Source: Chthonomonadaceae bacterium (lineage in GTDB: Bacteria > Armatimonadota > Chthonomonadetes > Chthonomonadales > Chthonomonadaceae). From it: a stretch of DNA of 62,282 nt. Position numbers and translations under genes: made by a program. Positions 16,767 to 25,693 of the stretch are shown here, piece after piece. How positions within the stretch are numbered: the stretch's first letter is position 1; the number at the start of each line of letters is the position of its first letter. The notes under the pieces were generated by a model. It did no database searches. It was given only the letters and a program-made list of their open reading frames with translations, and had not been told where the DNA came from. The stretch spans positions 1 to 62,282 of the forward strand of contig DAIDKH010000015.1 of assembly GCA_027450145.1 (NCBI GenBank), written 5' to 3'.

Positions 16767-17927
16767 TTGAAAGGTGTAGTTGCCGCTGCCATGAGTGGTG
16801 GGGTAGACAGCGCTGTAACAGCGGCGCTGTTAAAACAACAAGGCTATGATGTCATTGGCATCACCCTACAAATATGGCAGGAGCACAGCGACACGGGCAA
16901 ATATGGCGGATGTTGCTCCCTTGGCGCAGTGGAAGACGCTCGGCGTGCAGCCGCGAAAATTGGTATTCCTCACTATGTTCTCAACTTTCGTGAGTACTTT
17001 GCGGATAAAGTTATCGATAACTTCGTGAGCGAGTATTCAAAAGGCAGAACGCCTAATCCTTGTGTTGAATGCAACAGAAGCGTGAAGTTTGAGGAGTTAT
17101 TACGGCACGCACGGGATTTGGGAGCGGATTATTTAGCCACAGGGCATTATGCACGCATTCGGTACAACGAAGTGTCCGGTCGGCACGAGCTACTTAGGGC
17201 TTATGATACTAGCAAGGATCAGTCTTATGCCCTGTACACGCTTGGACAGGAGGCACTTGCACGAACGCTTATGCCGTTGGGGTCGTTAGCCGGCAAGCAT
17301 GAAACGCGCAAGATAGCGTCGGAATTAGGGCTTGCCCTCGCCAATAAGCCCGACTCACAGGAGATCTGTTTCGTTCCCAAGGAGGGATACATTTCATTTC
17401 TGGAGAAAAAGGCACCTGCTATTTTCTCGCCCGGACCAATAGTGGATCTTTCCGGTAACAGGGTTGGAACGCACGAAGGCATTGCGATGTACACCATTGG
17501 CCAGCGAAAGCGTTTGCCTGGGGGAAGTTCACGCCCAATAGTAGTCGTTAAGCTGTTGGCCGACTTGAATACTGTTGTTATTGGTTACGAAGAGGACCTC
17601 CTGCAATCCGAGTTTGACGTGCTGAATTGCACCTGGAGTGCAATTGACGGTATCAGCGAACCAATAGAGGCGTTGTGCAAGATACGTTATAATGGCTCCT
17701 CGTCCGCAGCGCTCATACTGCCATCTACCGAACCGACAGTGGTGAGTGGCAGGTTTCGCGAACCTCAGCGGGCAATTACACCGGGCCAAGCTGCCGTATT
17801 TTACGGTGGTACCGGCGACGAAAGCGGGCAGGTTGTCCTTGGCGGCGGTACAATAGACGATCTCCGCGCCGGTAATGCCCGTTTACCGATGGGCACACAG
17901 ACCTCACAGGTAGCATCTCAATGTTGA
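16767..17927 (+). CDS. mnmA: MnmA tRNA-specific 2-thiouridylase
   Basis: Installs the 2-thio group on U34 of tRNA-Lys, -Glu and -Gln, using ATP and relayed sulfur. The 386 residues show the PP-loop SGGVDS (10-15), catalytic C102 in NPCVECN and the partner C201 in DSQEICFVP, with GHYAR between them. Length fits the family. The start is TTG 16767 with GGGAGG (16755-16760) 6 bases upstream. Its end overlaps cdd by 7 bases. Confidence 0.96.
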   Translation: MKGVVAAAMSGGVDSAVTAALLKQQGYDVIGITLQIWQEHSDTGKYGGCCSLGAVEDARRAAAKIGIPHYVLNFREYFADKVIDNFVSEYSKGRTPNPCVECNRSVKFEELLRHARDLGADYLATGHYARIRYNEVSGRHELLRAYDTSKDQSYALYTLGQEALARTLMPLGSLAGKHETRKIASELGLALANKPDSQEICFVPKEGYISFLEKKAPAIFSPGPIVDLSGNRVGTHEGIAMYTIGQRKRLPGGSSRPIVVVKLLADLNTVVIGYEEDLLQSEFDVLNCTWSAIDGISEPIEALCKIRYNGSSSAALILPSTEPTVVSGRFREPQRAITPGQAAVFYGGTGDESGQVVLGGGTIDDLRAGNARLPMGTQTSQVASQC

Positions 17928-18340
17928 CGAGAGACGAAGAGTACCTGTTGCTTAAAGCCAGGGAGGCGGCTGCAAATGCCTACTGTCCATATTCGCATTT
18001 TGCGGTTGGCGCCGCATGCGAAAGCGAAATAGGAATTGTGACCGGATGCAATGTTGAAAATGCGAGTTTTGGCCTGACAGTGTGTGCCGAACGGGTCGCA
18101 CTTTTTGGTGCGCGCAGTCGTGGAGCCTCACACATCAAACGTTTAGCGGTAAGCTGCGTGAATGTCAGCAGCGAAGCACCGGCCGCAGAACGCATGTGTT
18201 GTGGTGCTTGTAGGCAGGTAATGGCGGAACTCATGCAGCCAGATGCGGTCGTACTCGTGGATGGCGTCGGTACGTTCACTTTAGCCGATCTGTTGCCTAC
18301 ACCATTCGCATTAAAACTAGGCGAATTAAACGGGGAGTAA
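17921..18340 (+). CDS. cdd: Cytidine deaminase
   Basis: Zinc-dependent deamination of cytidine and deoxycytidine to uridines in pyrimidine salvage. The 139 residues match the small homotetrameric form. Motifs are CAE (C55-A56-E57; C55 binds zinc, E57 moves protons) and CCGACRQ (93-99), where C94 and C97 are the other zinc ligands; the usual first residue of that motif is P and here is C93. It overlaps mnmA and is followed within 5 bases by the next gene. Confidence 0.95.
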   Translation: MLTRDEEYLLLKAREAAANAYCPYSHFAVGAACESEIGIVTGCNVENASFGLTVCAERVALFGARSRGASHIKRLAVSCVNVSSEAPAAERMCCGACRQVMAELMQPDAVVLVDGVGTFTLADLLPTPFALKLGELNGE

Positions 18341-18344
18341 ACCT

Positions 18345-18827
18345 GTGAACGTAGCAATAGGGGTTTTGGTAGTTTTACTTTTAATAGGGGCGATTGCTGT
18401 TACTGTCAGGATTTGGGGTGTTCTAGGTACGCTGCAAAAGGTTTTAGTGAGCCTGGAGGAGACTAAGGCGCAACTGCAGGGTACACTTCATGAGGTAGAT
18501 GTCACGCTTGCTACTACAAATGCGTTGCTTAAGGAGCAGGCTATTCCAGTATTAATTTCGACTCAACGGACCATCGCCAATCTGGAGGTGTCTACCAAGG
18601 CAATGGCAGACGTAACAGAAAGTGTAAGAGGTCTAACAGCTCGCGCAGAGTCCATTGGGAAAGCCGCAAGCGTGGCCGCTGCCGCGGGCTCGGCACTGGT
18701 GACCATGGCGACGGCCCGGGGTGACAAAAAGAGCGGTAATCGCGGGGCGGTTGGTGGGCTGGTGGCTTCTGTTACAAAACTGTTCGTGGGTTCTAAAGTA
18801 AGACAGGAAAATACACAGACCAAATAA
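18345..18827 (+). CDS. DUF948-like membrane-anchored coiled-coil protein
   Basis: GTG start with one N-terminal membrane helix (IGVLVVLLLIGAIAVTVRIWG), then a long amphipathic helical region (LEETKAQLQGTLHEVDVTL..., repeated T, L and A heptads) and a glycine/alanine-rich tail. This matches DUF948 proteins, found beside YtxH genes in many bacteria and linked to envelope stress, though the role is not established. A YtxH gene follows 12 bases later. Confidence 0.7.
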   Translation: MNVAIGVLVVLLLIGAIAVTVRIWGVLGTLQKVLVSLEETKAQLQGTLHEVDVTLATTNALLKEQAIPVLISTQRTIANLEVSTKAMADVTESVRGLTARAESIGKAASVAAAAGSALVTMATARGDKKSGNRGAVGGLVASVTKLFVGSKVRQENTQTK

Positions 18828-18839
18828 GGGAGTGGAAAA

Positions 18840-19115
18840 ATGGCGAATGGAAACGAGGATCGCGGCATCCTGCTTAACGTACTGGCCGGAATTGGTATTG
18901 GCGTGTTGGTAGGTGCCGCCGCCGGGATGTTGTTGGCGCCAAAAGCAGGTGAGGAGACTCGCGGTGATCTTGGCAAATCGCTGAACGACCTGAACGACAA
19001 ACTGTCGGACTTGGGCAAAACGGTGAGCCAGAAGGTTACCGAAGCCAGTGAACGGCTACGTACGCAGATGACCCAGAAGCTGGGTGAGAACGGCGACGAG
19101 GAGGCCGCTGGCTAA
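18840..19115 (+). CDS. YtxH-like small membrane protein
   Basis: A 91-residue protein with one glycine/alanine-rich membrane helix (LAGIGIGVLVGAAAGMLLAPKAGEETRGDL), exactly the YtxH signature, followed by a charged helix with heptads (LNDLNDKLSDLGKTVSQKV). Function in the family is unknown, with links to general stress. It sits between the DUF948-like and AI-2E-family genes in an apparent operon. Confidence 0.85.
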   Translation: MANGNEDRGILLNVLAGIGIGVLVGAAAGMLLAPKAGEETRGDLGKSLNDLNDKLSDLGKTVSQKVTEASERLRTQMTQKLGENGDEEAAG

Positions 19116-19122
19116 CGCACCT

Positions 19123-20484
19123 ATGCCAGACTCGGCCCCAAATGAGATTAATCATGAGGTGACAGTCAACAGCAGCGACGTTAACGGCGCTGCTGTTGCG
19201 ACTATTGCTCATTGCGATACCGGTGAGTCTCAGATGACGATGGCTGCGCAAGCCAATTTCCTCTTTGGCTGGACTAATTCGTCGATTAGGCGAGCGCTTA
19301 GTGTCTCGGTATCGATAGTGATACTGGTCGGGTTTTTATGGCTGGTGCAGTCAATCTTGCCACCATTCATCATTGCCTTTTGTCTGGCCGCCCTTTTAGA
19401 CCCCTCTTTGCGCCACCTCGAGAAGCATGGTACATGGCTTAAAACACGCACTCAGGGCATTATAGTGTTTTATCTGCTCGCAGTAGCATTTATTGTGGTT
19501 AGCGGCGTCGTTATCGTTCCGCTCGCGGTTTCACAGGTTCAGGAGATCAGTTCTAACCTGGGTAGGTACTATACGGGCATCCAGGCTTCTGCCAATCACT
19601 ACATGCAGATGCACCAGCACCTCCTGAAAATGGTTGGCGTTAAACAGACAAATATTAATCAGCTCATTAACGACAGGTCTGGGCCAGTTCAGCATGCGAT
19701 CGACGTTTTCCTAGACGGCCTTAGATCTACAGCGAACTGGGGAGTAGCTCATGTCTTGTGGCTCATTATTATCCCCGTAGCTGGTTTCTTCCTCATGAGG
19801 GATTATCCAGACATCCGCGCGCGAATTATTGCGTTATTTCCCAAGGCAAAGCGCGCACAGATTGACCGGCTTACGTACGACATCCTAGATGTATTCACCG
19901 CCTATTTACGGGGCCTTACGAAGATTTGCATGCTCTACTCCTTGGTAGCGTTTGTACTTTTTGAGATTCTCGATGTTCAGTATGCCGTGTTTCTTGGTCT
20001 AATCGCAGGGCTTTTTTACGCCGTTCCCTATGTTGGAAACCTCATTACTGCAGCTAGTGCTGGTGCAATAGCGTACCTTAACGCACACCATTCGTTTCTA
20101 GGGTTTTCGGTGCCCGCTCATTCGCTGGGTTATTCCGTGTTGGTGGTGGCGAGCTGTATTTCGCTTGCCAATGTTGTTTTCGACAATATTGTCTATCCTC
20201 GGGTTGTTGGCGGATCAGTGGGGTTGCATCCTGTAGTATCAATCTTTTCGTTGGCTGCAGGCGCCACTCTCTTTGGTGTGTGGGGGATGTTGCTCGCCAC
20301 TCCTGTAGCGGCATCCATAAAGATCATCGTATTCTACTGTTATCCTCGACTTGCAGAAGTTGAAGAGATGACGGAAGCGAGCGCAGATTGGGTTGTCGAC
20401 AACAGCGACGATAATTCAGATATAACCGCCTCCGGACCCTGGAAGCGGCTGTTCAATGTTCTTAAAAGAAGGGCAGAGGAATGA
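19123..20484 (+). CDS. AI-2E family (TqsA/PerM-like) membrane transporter
   Basis: Polytopic membrane protein of about 453 residues with the family pattern: paired N-terminal helices (LVQSILPPFIIAFCLAALLDP), a long extramembrane segment, then YLRGLTKICMLYSLVAF, GLIAGLFYAVPYVGNLI, and VVGGSVGLHPVVSIFSLAAGATLFG. Members export small molecules or act as Na+/H+ antiporters, so the substrate is open. ATG 19123 is chosen to avoid a 32-base overlap with the YtxH gene; GTG 19084 and a later ATG are alternatives. It ends overlapping the next gene by 4 bases. Confidence 0.88.
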   Translation: MPDSAPNEINHEVTVNSSDVNGAAVATIAHCDTGESQMTMAAQANFLFGWTNSSIRRALSVSVSIVILVGFLWLVQSILPPFIIAFCLAALLDPSLRHLEKHGTWLKTRTQGIIVFYLLAVAFIVVSGVVIVPLAVSQVQEISSNLGRYYTGIQASANHYMQMHQHLLKMVGVKQTNINQLINDRSGPVQHAIDVFLDGLRSTANWGVAHVLWLIIIPVAGFFLMRDYPDIRARIIALFPKAKRAQIDRLTYDILDVFTAYLRGLTKICMLYSLVAFVLFEILDVQYAVFLGLIAGLFYAVPYVGNLITAASAGAIAYLNAHHSFLGFSVPAHSLGYSVLVVASCISLANVVFDNIVYPRVVGGSVGLHPVVSIFSLAAGATLFGVWGMLLATPVAASIKIIVFYCYPRLAEVEEMTEASADWVVDNSDDNSDITASGPWKRLFNVLKRRAEE

Positions 20485-21512
20485 AGGCGATTGCAAAGTT
20501 GGAGAGCGCTCCCGGGGCGAATCTCATCGAAGTTCGGGAACCATCTATCACGAGGCCCGACCAGGTGCTGGTGAAGGTCGCGGCGACCTCAATTTGTGGG
20601 ACAGACTACCACATCTACTCATGGGATTCATGGTCGGCTAATAGGGTGAAACCGCCAAGGATCATGGGGCATGAGTTTGCTGGCGAGATCGTTGACGTAG
20701 GAAAGGATGTCGCCCGTGTTAAGATTGGCGACTACGTAAGTGGCGAGAGTCACTGGGTGTGCGGAAACTGTCCGCAGTGTCTGCGTAATAACTACCACGT
20801 TTGTTCCAATACCCGCATTCTCGGTGTAGATGTAGATGGTTGTTTTGCGCCTTACGTGGTCGTGCCAGAGAGGAGTGTCTGGCGGAATGATCGATCCGTA
20901 CCACCCCATCTTGCGTGTATCCAGGATCCCTTGGGCAACGCGGTACACGCTACACTGGCCGGTGACATTGTGGGTTGTTCGGTTGCCGTTTTGGGCTGCG
21001 GACCTATCGGAATGTTTGCTGTAGCCGTTGCACGCGCCGCAGGTGCGACTAAGGTGATCGCCAGCGATACACGCGAATATCGCCTTCAGTTAGCAACTAA
21101 ACTTGGTGCGGATGCCGTCGTGAATGCTGCGTCGGAGTCGGCTGAGCGGGAAATCCTCAAGTTAACGGACGGTGGCGTAGACGTAGTACTCGAGATGTCT
21201 GGCGCGCCTGTGGCTATACAACAGGCTATGCGGATTGCACGTATGGGTGGCAGGGTTTCGCTTATGGGTATTCCCTCTGGCCCGGTGCAATTGAACATGG
21301 CCGAAGATATGATTTTCAAGGGTCTCACCGTTAAGTGTATTGTGGGCAGGCGCCTATATGAAACGTGGGATACCATGAGTTCACTGCTTTCATCTGGGAG
21401 GTTGGATATCAGTGCAGCAGTGACGCACATTATGCCGTTAAACGAGTTTGATCGTGGAATGGCACTTATGCGTGATGGACTATGCGGTAAGGTCGTTTTT
21501 GAGATGCCGTAG
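20481..21512 (+). CDS. tdh: Zinc-dependent dehydrogenase, L-threonine 3-dehydrogenase-like
   Basis: Medium-chain dehydrogenase of 343 residues, closest by pattern to L-threonine 3-dehydrogenase (threonine to 2-amino-3-ketobutyrate with NAD+). Catalytic zinc ligands are C39 (ICGTDYHIY) and H64-E65 (GHEF); structural zinc cysteines are C94, C97, C100 and C108. The cofactor motif is VLGCGPIGMFA. The HIYSWDSWS and IQDPLGNAVHATL blocks are Tdh-like. The usual partner kbl is not adjacent, so a polyol dehydrogenase is possible. The ATG overlaps the upstream stop (ATGA). Confidence 0.82.
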   Translation: MKAIAKLESAPGANLIEVREPSITRPDQVLVKVAATSICGTDYHIYSWDSWSANRVKPPRIMGHEFAGEIVDVGKDVARVKIGDYVSGESHWVCGNCPQCLRNNYHVCSNTRILGVDVDGCFAPYVVVPERSVWRNDRSVPPHLACIQDPLGNAVHATLAGDIVGCSVAVLGCGPIGMFAVAVARAAGATKVIASDTREYRLQLATKLGADAVVNAASESAEREILKLTDGGVDVVLEMSGAPVAIQQAMRIARMGGRVSLMGIPSGPVQLNMAEDMIFKGLTVKCIVGRRLYETWDTMSSLLSSGRLDISAAVTHIMPLNEFDRGMALMRDGLCGKVVFEMP

Positions 21513-21543
21513 CCCAGCGTGGCCTGATAGTTTTTGGTATTAT

Positions 21544-21572
21544 TTGACTTTATGAATGAACTGTGCTAGAAT
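21544..21572 (+). promoter_or_regulatory. Promoter of rpsO
   Basis: TTGACT (21544-21549), 17 bases, then TAGAAT (21567-21572) with an extended -10 TGC just before it. It ends 35 bases before the rpsO start, leaving a short leader with GGAGG. Confidence 0.85.
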
Positions 21573-21606
21573 TACGCACATAAGAGTGAAGGAGGTCGCT
21601 GCTTCT

Positions 21607-21882
21607 GTGGCCCTGACCCGTGAGAGAATTAGAACGGTAGTTGCTGAAAGTGCTACCCACGAGGGTGATACTGGTTCACCCGAGGTACAGGTTGCGCTGC
21701 TTAGCGCTCAAATTTCCCAGCTTACAGAGCACCTGCGAGAGCATAAGCACGATCATCATTCCCGTCGTGGATTGTATATGATGGTTGGCAGGCGCAAACG
21801 TTTACTAGCTTACCTAAGCAAAAGAGACATCGAACGGTACCGCGCCCTTGTTTCAAGGCTCGGTATCCGAAGCAAAATTTAA
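21607..21882 (+). CDS. rpsO: 30S ribosomal protein S15
   Basis: Small-subunit protein that binds 16S rRNA early and forms bridge B4. The 91-residue product begins [13 protein letters not shown] after GTG 21607, preceded by GGAGG 12 bases upstream. Family blocks are visible: [43 protein letters not shown] and the C-terminal [13 protein letters not shown]. It is followed by a terminator and pnp, the classic rpsO-pnp arrangement. Confidence 0.97.
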   Translation: MALTRERIRTVVAESATHEGDTGSPEVQVALLSAQISQLTEHLREHKHDHHSRRGLYMMVGRRKRLLAYLSKRDIERYRALVSRLGIRSKI

Positions 21883-21900
21883 TTCCTGCTAATGTACGTG

Positions 21901-21934
21901 TGCCGGGCAGTTATTGCCCGGCATAATCGTTTTA
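21901..21934 (+). terminator. Intrinsic terminator of rpsO
   Basis: TGCCGGGC and GCCCGGCA form a perfect 8-base stem around AGTTATT (21901-21923), followed by TAATCGTTTT. Read-through into pnp remains possible, as in other rpsO-pnp pairs. Confidence 0.75.
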
Positions 21935-21973
21935 GAATGACCGCTTCCGGCAGGAATGCCCATGCAACAGGGT

Positions 21974-22022
21974 TCAGGGTAAGCCAATTAGCCCTAAAAC
22001 TGGCGGTTTTGATTTACCCTGA
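21974..22022 (+). other. Inverted repeat in the pnp leader
   Basis: TCAGGGTAA (21974-21982) and TTACCCTGA (22014-22022) are a perfect 9-base inverted repeat enclosing a smaller AAAAC/GTTTT hairpin. A G+C-rich stretch follows before the pnp start. PNPase genes are often autoregulated through leader hairpins cut by RNase III, and this structure could play that role (inference). Confidence 0.4.
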
Positions 22023-22184
22023 CCCCTAATCACCGGGCATCGCGGTCGACCGCGGGCCGCGGCGCGTTCCTCTCTTGCCGCTCTCCCTCTCTGTGCAATC
22101 TGTGTTAGAAATAAACCGGTTATACTGGTATATCTATCAGTAAAACCATTGTTCATACATTTGTCGTGTTTTCAGGAGATTAAC

Positions 22185-24464
22185 TTGACCCAATCAGTAA
22201 CCCGAGAAATAGCCGGTAAGACTATTCGGCTTGAAACCGGGCGGGTAGCCAGGCAGGCCGGTGGCGCCGTCTGGCTCTATTGTGGCGATACCGTCGTTCA
22301 AGCGACTGCAACGATGAGCCGCGAAGCCCGCCTTGGCATTGATTTCTTCCCATTAACCTGCGATTACGAAGAGCGAAAGTACGCTGTAGGCAAGATTCCT
22401 GGCGGATATGTTAAACGTGGCGGTCGTCCAGCGGAAAAATCTGTTTTAACATCCCGTTTGATTGATCGTCCTTTGCGCCCTCTGTTCCCCGACGGCATGC
22501 GTAATGATGTGCAGGTGATCGCGATGCCACTTAGCGCAGATGCCGACCAGCGTACAGATGTACTTGCAATGCTCGCAGCTTCTGCTGCGCTCACCGTTTC
22601 AAATATTCCCTTCATGGGCCCGATAGGCGCGGTTCGCGTAGCCCGAACCGATGGGCAATTCATCATCAATCCGTCGTTTGCTGAGACCGAGGAATCAGAC
22701 CTCGACCTTATTGTTGCTGGAACACGCGATGCGGTACTGATGATTGAGGCCGGCGCCAAGTTTATTTCAGAAGCCACGCTGATGGAAGCGATAGACGCTG
22801 CCCATAAGGTCATCTGTGAACAGTGCGATCTTCAGGATGAACTAGCCCAGCTGGTTAACGCTCAGAAAGCGGAAATTCAACTCCATCTGCCTGATCCTGA
22901 AATTCTAGACGCGATTCAGACACAAATGGGTGAAGAGATACGTGCAACCATACAGAACCCTGATAAAGCTGCACGCGAATCTGCTATTGACGACCTTAAG
23001 CGTGAGATTGTTGAGCGCTTTACACCACAGTTCCCCGACCGGGCAGGCGATATCGCAGAATGTGCTGAAAAAGCTGTGAAGAAACAGATCAGGCATATCA
23101 TCGTGCATGAAAACGTGCGCCCAGATGGACGTAAACCGGATGAAATCCGCCCGATTACGTGTGAGGTCGGTGTGTTGCCTCGTGTACACGGAACCGGGCT
23201 CTTCACTCGTGGCCAAACACAGGTGTTAACTGCACTCACGCTTGGTACCGTGGGTGAGGGCGAGTTGGTAGACAATCTTGAAGAGGAAGTGAAGAAGCGC
23301 TACATGCACTACTACAACTTCCCACCATACTCTGTTGGAGAGGTTCGGCCACTTCGCAGCGCAGGCCGAAGAGAAATTGGGCATGGTGCATTAGCAGAGC
23401 GCGCGCTCGTGCCTGTCTTACCGGCAGTGGATGCATTTCCGTACTCGCTACTCTTGCAGAGCGAGGTTTTGGAGAGTAACGGCTCAACGTCCATGGCATC
23501 GGTTTGCGGTTCTACACTCGCCTTGATGGATGCCGGCGTAAAGATCAGCGCTCCCGTGGCCGGCATTGCAATGGGCCTTATGACGCTCGATGGCCAGTAC
23601 AAGGTGTTGACCGACATACAGGGAATGGAAGATTTCTCTGGAGACATGGACTTCAAGGTTGCAGGAACAGACGAGGGAATTACCGCGATACAGCTAGACT
23701 GTAAAATTCGAGGACTCCCCCGGGAAGTGATGGTAGCTGCACTGGATCAGGCGAAAGCCGGTAGATTGCACATTCTTGGCAAAATAAACGAAGCGCTTAA
23801 TGCGCCACGTGAGGGACTCAGCCAGTACGCTCCCGCAGTTATTACCATTGAAATCAATCCTGAACGAATTGGTGAAGTGATTGGGCCAGGCGGCAAGATG
23901 ATCAAAAAGATCACGGCTGAAACCGGCGCTCAAATTGATATTCAGCAGGATGGCAAGATATACATCTCCAGTGCAACCCAGGAAGGCGGCCAGAAGGCTG
24001 CTGGCATTATCATGGGAATGGTGAGTGAGATCCTACCGGGCACTATTTACACAGGAACGGTCACCCGCCTCATGGGAATCGGCGCATTCGTAGAGATACT
24101 TCCTGGCAAGGAGGGGCTAGTTCACACGAGCAACCTTGCATCTCCCGCACCTCGCCGCCCTGATGACGTTGTAAAGGTTGGATCCGAGCTACAGGTGCGC
24201 GTGATTGAGGTAGACGGTCAAGGAAGGGTTAACCTCTCTGCCATCAATCTGGATCAGCCATTTGATCCCTCGACGGTACGCCATGAGGACCGTGGTGGAC
24301 GCGGAGGACGAGATCGCGACCGTGGCGGTGACCGGGATAGAGGTGATCGAGGCGATCGTGACCGCTCCCGCGGCGGTGCACCGCAAGCAGCACCTTCGCG
24401 ACCTGAGCCCGAAATTGAAGAAGAGGAAGGCGTGCCGCGCGCCCGATTCCGTCCGAGACGATAG
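22185..24464 (+). CDS. pnp: Polyribonucleotide nucleotidyltransferase (PNPase)
   Basis: Phosphorolytic 3'-5' exoribonuclease of the RNA degradosome. The start is TTG 22185, with CAGGAGA 7 bases upstream, giving about 759 residues. The order is the first RNase PH domain (GKIPGGYVKRGGRPAE), a helical linker, the second RNase PH domain (RRSAGRREIGHGALAERAL, FKVAGTDEGITAIQLDCK), KH (ERIGEVIGPGGKMIKKI) and S1 (GTVTRLMGIGAFVEILPGKEGLVH). An unusual arginine/glycine/aspartate-rich tail of about 50 residues (RGGRGGRDRDRGG...) follows S1. It probably adds RNA contacts. Confidence 0.97.
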   Translation: MTQSVTREIAGKTIRLETGRVARQAGGAVWLYCGDTVVQATATMSREARLGIDFFPLTCDYEERKYAVGKIPGGYVKRGGRPAEKSVLTSRLIDRPLRPLFPDGMRNDVQVIAMPLSADADQRTDVLAMLAASAALTVSNIPFMGPIGAVRVARTDGQFIINPSFAETEESDLDLIVAGTRDAVLMIEAGAKFISEATLMEAIDAAHKVICEQCDLQDELAQLVNAQKAEIQLHLPDPEILDAIQTQMGEEIRATIQNPDKAARESAIDDLKREIVERFTPQFPDRAGDIAECAEKAVKKQIRHIIVHENVRPDGRKPDEIRPITCEVGVLPRVHGTGLFTRGQTQVLTALTLGTVGEGELVDNLEEEVKKRYMHYYNFPPYSVGEVRPLRSAGRREIGHGALAERALVPVLPAVDAFPYSLLLQSEVLESNGSTSMASVCGSTLALMDAGVKISAPVAGIAMGLMTLDGQYKVLTDIQGMEDFSGDMDFKVAGTDEGITAIQLDCKIRGLPREVMVAALDQAKAGRLHILGKINEALNAPREGLSQYAPAVITIEINPERIGEVIGPGGKMIKKITAETGAQIDIQQDGKIYISSATQEGGQKAAGIIMGMVSEILPGTIYTGTVTRLMGIGAFVEILPGKEGLVHTSNLASPAPRRPDDVVKVGSELQVRVIEVDGQGRVNLSAINLDQPFDPSTVRHEDRGGRGGRDRDRGGDRDRGDRGDRDRSRGGAPQAAPSRPEPEIEEEEGVPRARFRPRR

Positions 24465-24499
24465 TTACCGTGCTGGTAACCGCTGCCAGTAATCAAAAC

Positions 24500-24545
24500 G
24501 ACCTGATTCGTGTTGAGTTAAACACGGGTCAGGTCATCCTTTCGT
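24500..24545 (+). terminator. Terminator after pnp
   Basis: GACCTGATTCGTGTT (24500-24514) pairs along 15 positions, two of them G-T, with AACACGGGTCAGGTC (24521-24535), around GAGTTA. A short pyrimidine run (ATCCTTTC) follows. Confidence 0.65.
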
Positions 24546-24572
24546 GTCCTTTGCAGCCGCATTATTATATGG

Positions 24573-25688
24573 ATGTGTCGACAAGTTCGCTTCTCCTTCG
24601 CATTGTTCGGCAGGAGAATGGTAGTTAATGCAAGTGACTCTAACCATCGCAAGTTGGTACCGCTGCCAATGACGTCAGGCCGTGGCCACGAAGGTGCTGC
24701 TACTTGCAATGAGCCAGGTCTTCGCAGCGGGATTGTGCTTCAAGCCAGTGCCGGAAGTTACGTTGTTCAGCCATTGGATGGCCACGGCGCAGACGAACCT
24801 CTGCTATGCAGCCTTCGCGGCAACCTTAAGAAGGCATTCGACCTTTCAACCAGCAGTAGCCTGCCTACACGGGTAACCAGGGCTCGTAGACCCCGAACGA
24901 CGGACACGGTTGCGGTGGGCGACCGTGTGTGCTTCAGCATTCATGACGATAACAACGGCATGATTGAGGAAGTCCTGCCTCGCATATCCCGGTTTGTTCG
25001 CACTGCGTTTCGCGGTCAAGAGCAGACTATTGTCAGCAATCTCGACCAAGTTGTTATCGTATTTGCATGCAACAATCCGTTGCCAGATCCGTGGCTAATA
25101 GACAGGTGGCTGGTTGCGGCAGAGGCAAACGCATTAAGACCCATTATTGTTGCCAATAAATTTGATTTAGTAACAGAGGCTGAGTTCACTTCTGCCTTTA
25201 AAGAGTTTATTGATTTGGGAATAACTGTCATTGCTGCCAGCGCCCACAATGGTACAGGAATCCCCCAACTCCATGCAGAACTCCAAAATCGTATATCTGC
25301 GTTTACAGGTCCTTCTGGGGTGGGCAAGAGTAGCCTGCTCAATGTCCTTCAGCCCGGCTTACAGCAGGCTGTTGGCGAAGTTGGGACAGTTACGTGGAAG
25401 GGGCGCCATACAACCACCGTTCGCCGATTGTTCCCGCTTACGGATGGCGGCTGGGTAGCCGATACCCCCGGGCTGCGACAGATAGATCTCGCACAGCTTG
25501 ATCGTTATGATTTAGCCCAATGTTTCATAGAAATCGGCAAGACGTTAACCCAGCCTTGTCGATTTGCCAATTGTAGGCATGACACTGAGCCAGATTGCAG
25601 GGTAAAAGACGCCGTAGAAGCCGGTCTCATTTCGGTTCGCCGGTATCGAAGTTTCATTCAGATGGCAAATGCCAGCGAAGAAAGCTGA
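24573..25688 (+). CDS. rsgA: RsgA ribosome small-subunit-dependent GTPase
   Basis: Circularly permuted GTPase that helps mature the 30S subunit. The G motifs appear in the permuted order NKFD, then GPSGVGKSS, then DTPG, after an N-terminal OB domain (GIVLQASAGSYVV, VGDRVCFS). The C-terminal zinc knuckle is CRFANCRHDTEPDC. About 50 residues precede the OB domain, longer than usual. The start is uncertain: ATG 24618 lies only 1 base after AGGAG, and ATG 24669 is also possible. Confidence 0.93.
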   Translation: MCRQVRFSFALFGRRMVVNASDSNHRKLVPLPMTSGRGHEGAATCNEPGLRSGIVLQASAGSYVVQPLDGHGADEPLLCSLRGNLKKAFDLSTSSSLPTRVTRARRPRTTDTVAVGDRVCFSIHDDNNGMIEEVLPRISRFVRTAFRGQEQTIVSNLDQVVIVFACNNPLPDPWLIDRWLVAAEANALRPIIVANKFDLVTEAEFTSAFKEFIDLGITVIAASAHNGTGIPQLHAELQNRISAFTGPSGVGKSSLLNVLQPGLQQAVGEVGTVTWKGRHTTTVRRLFPLTDGGWVADTPGLRQIDLAQLDRYDLAQCFIEIGKTLTQPCRFANCRHDTEPDCRVKDAVEAGLISVRRYRSFIQMANASEES

Positions 25689-25693
25689 ATATT

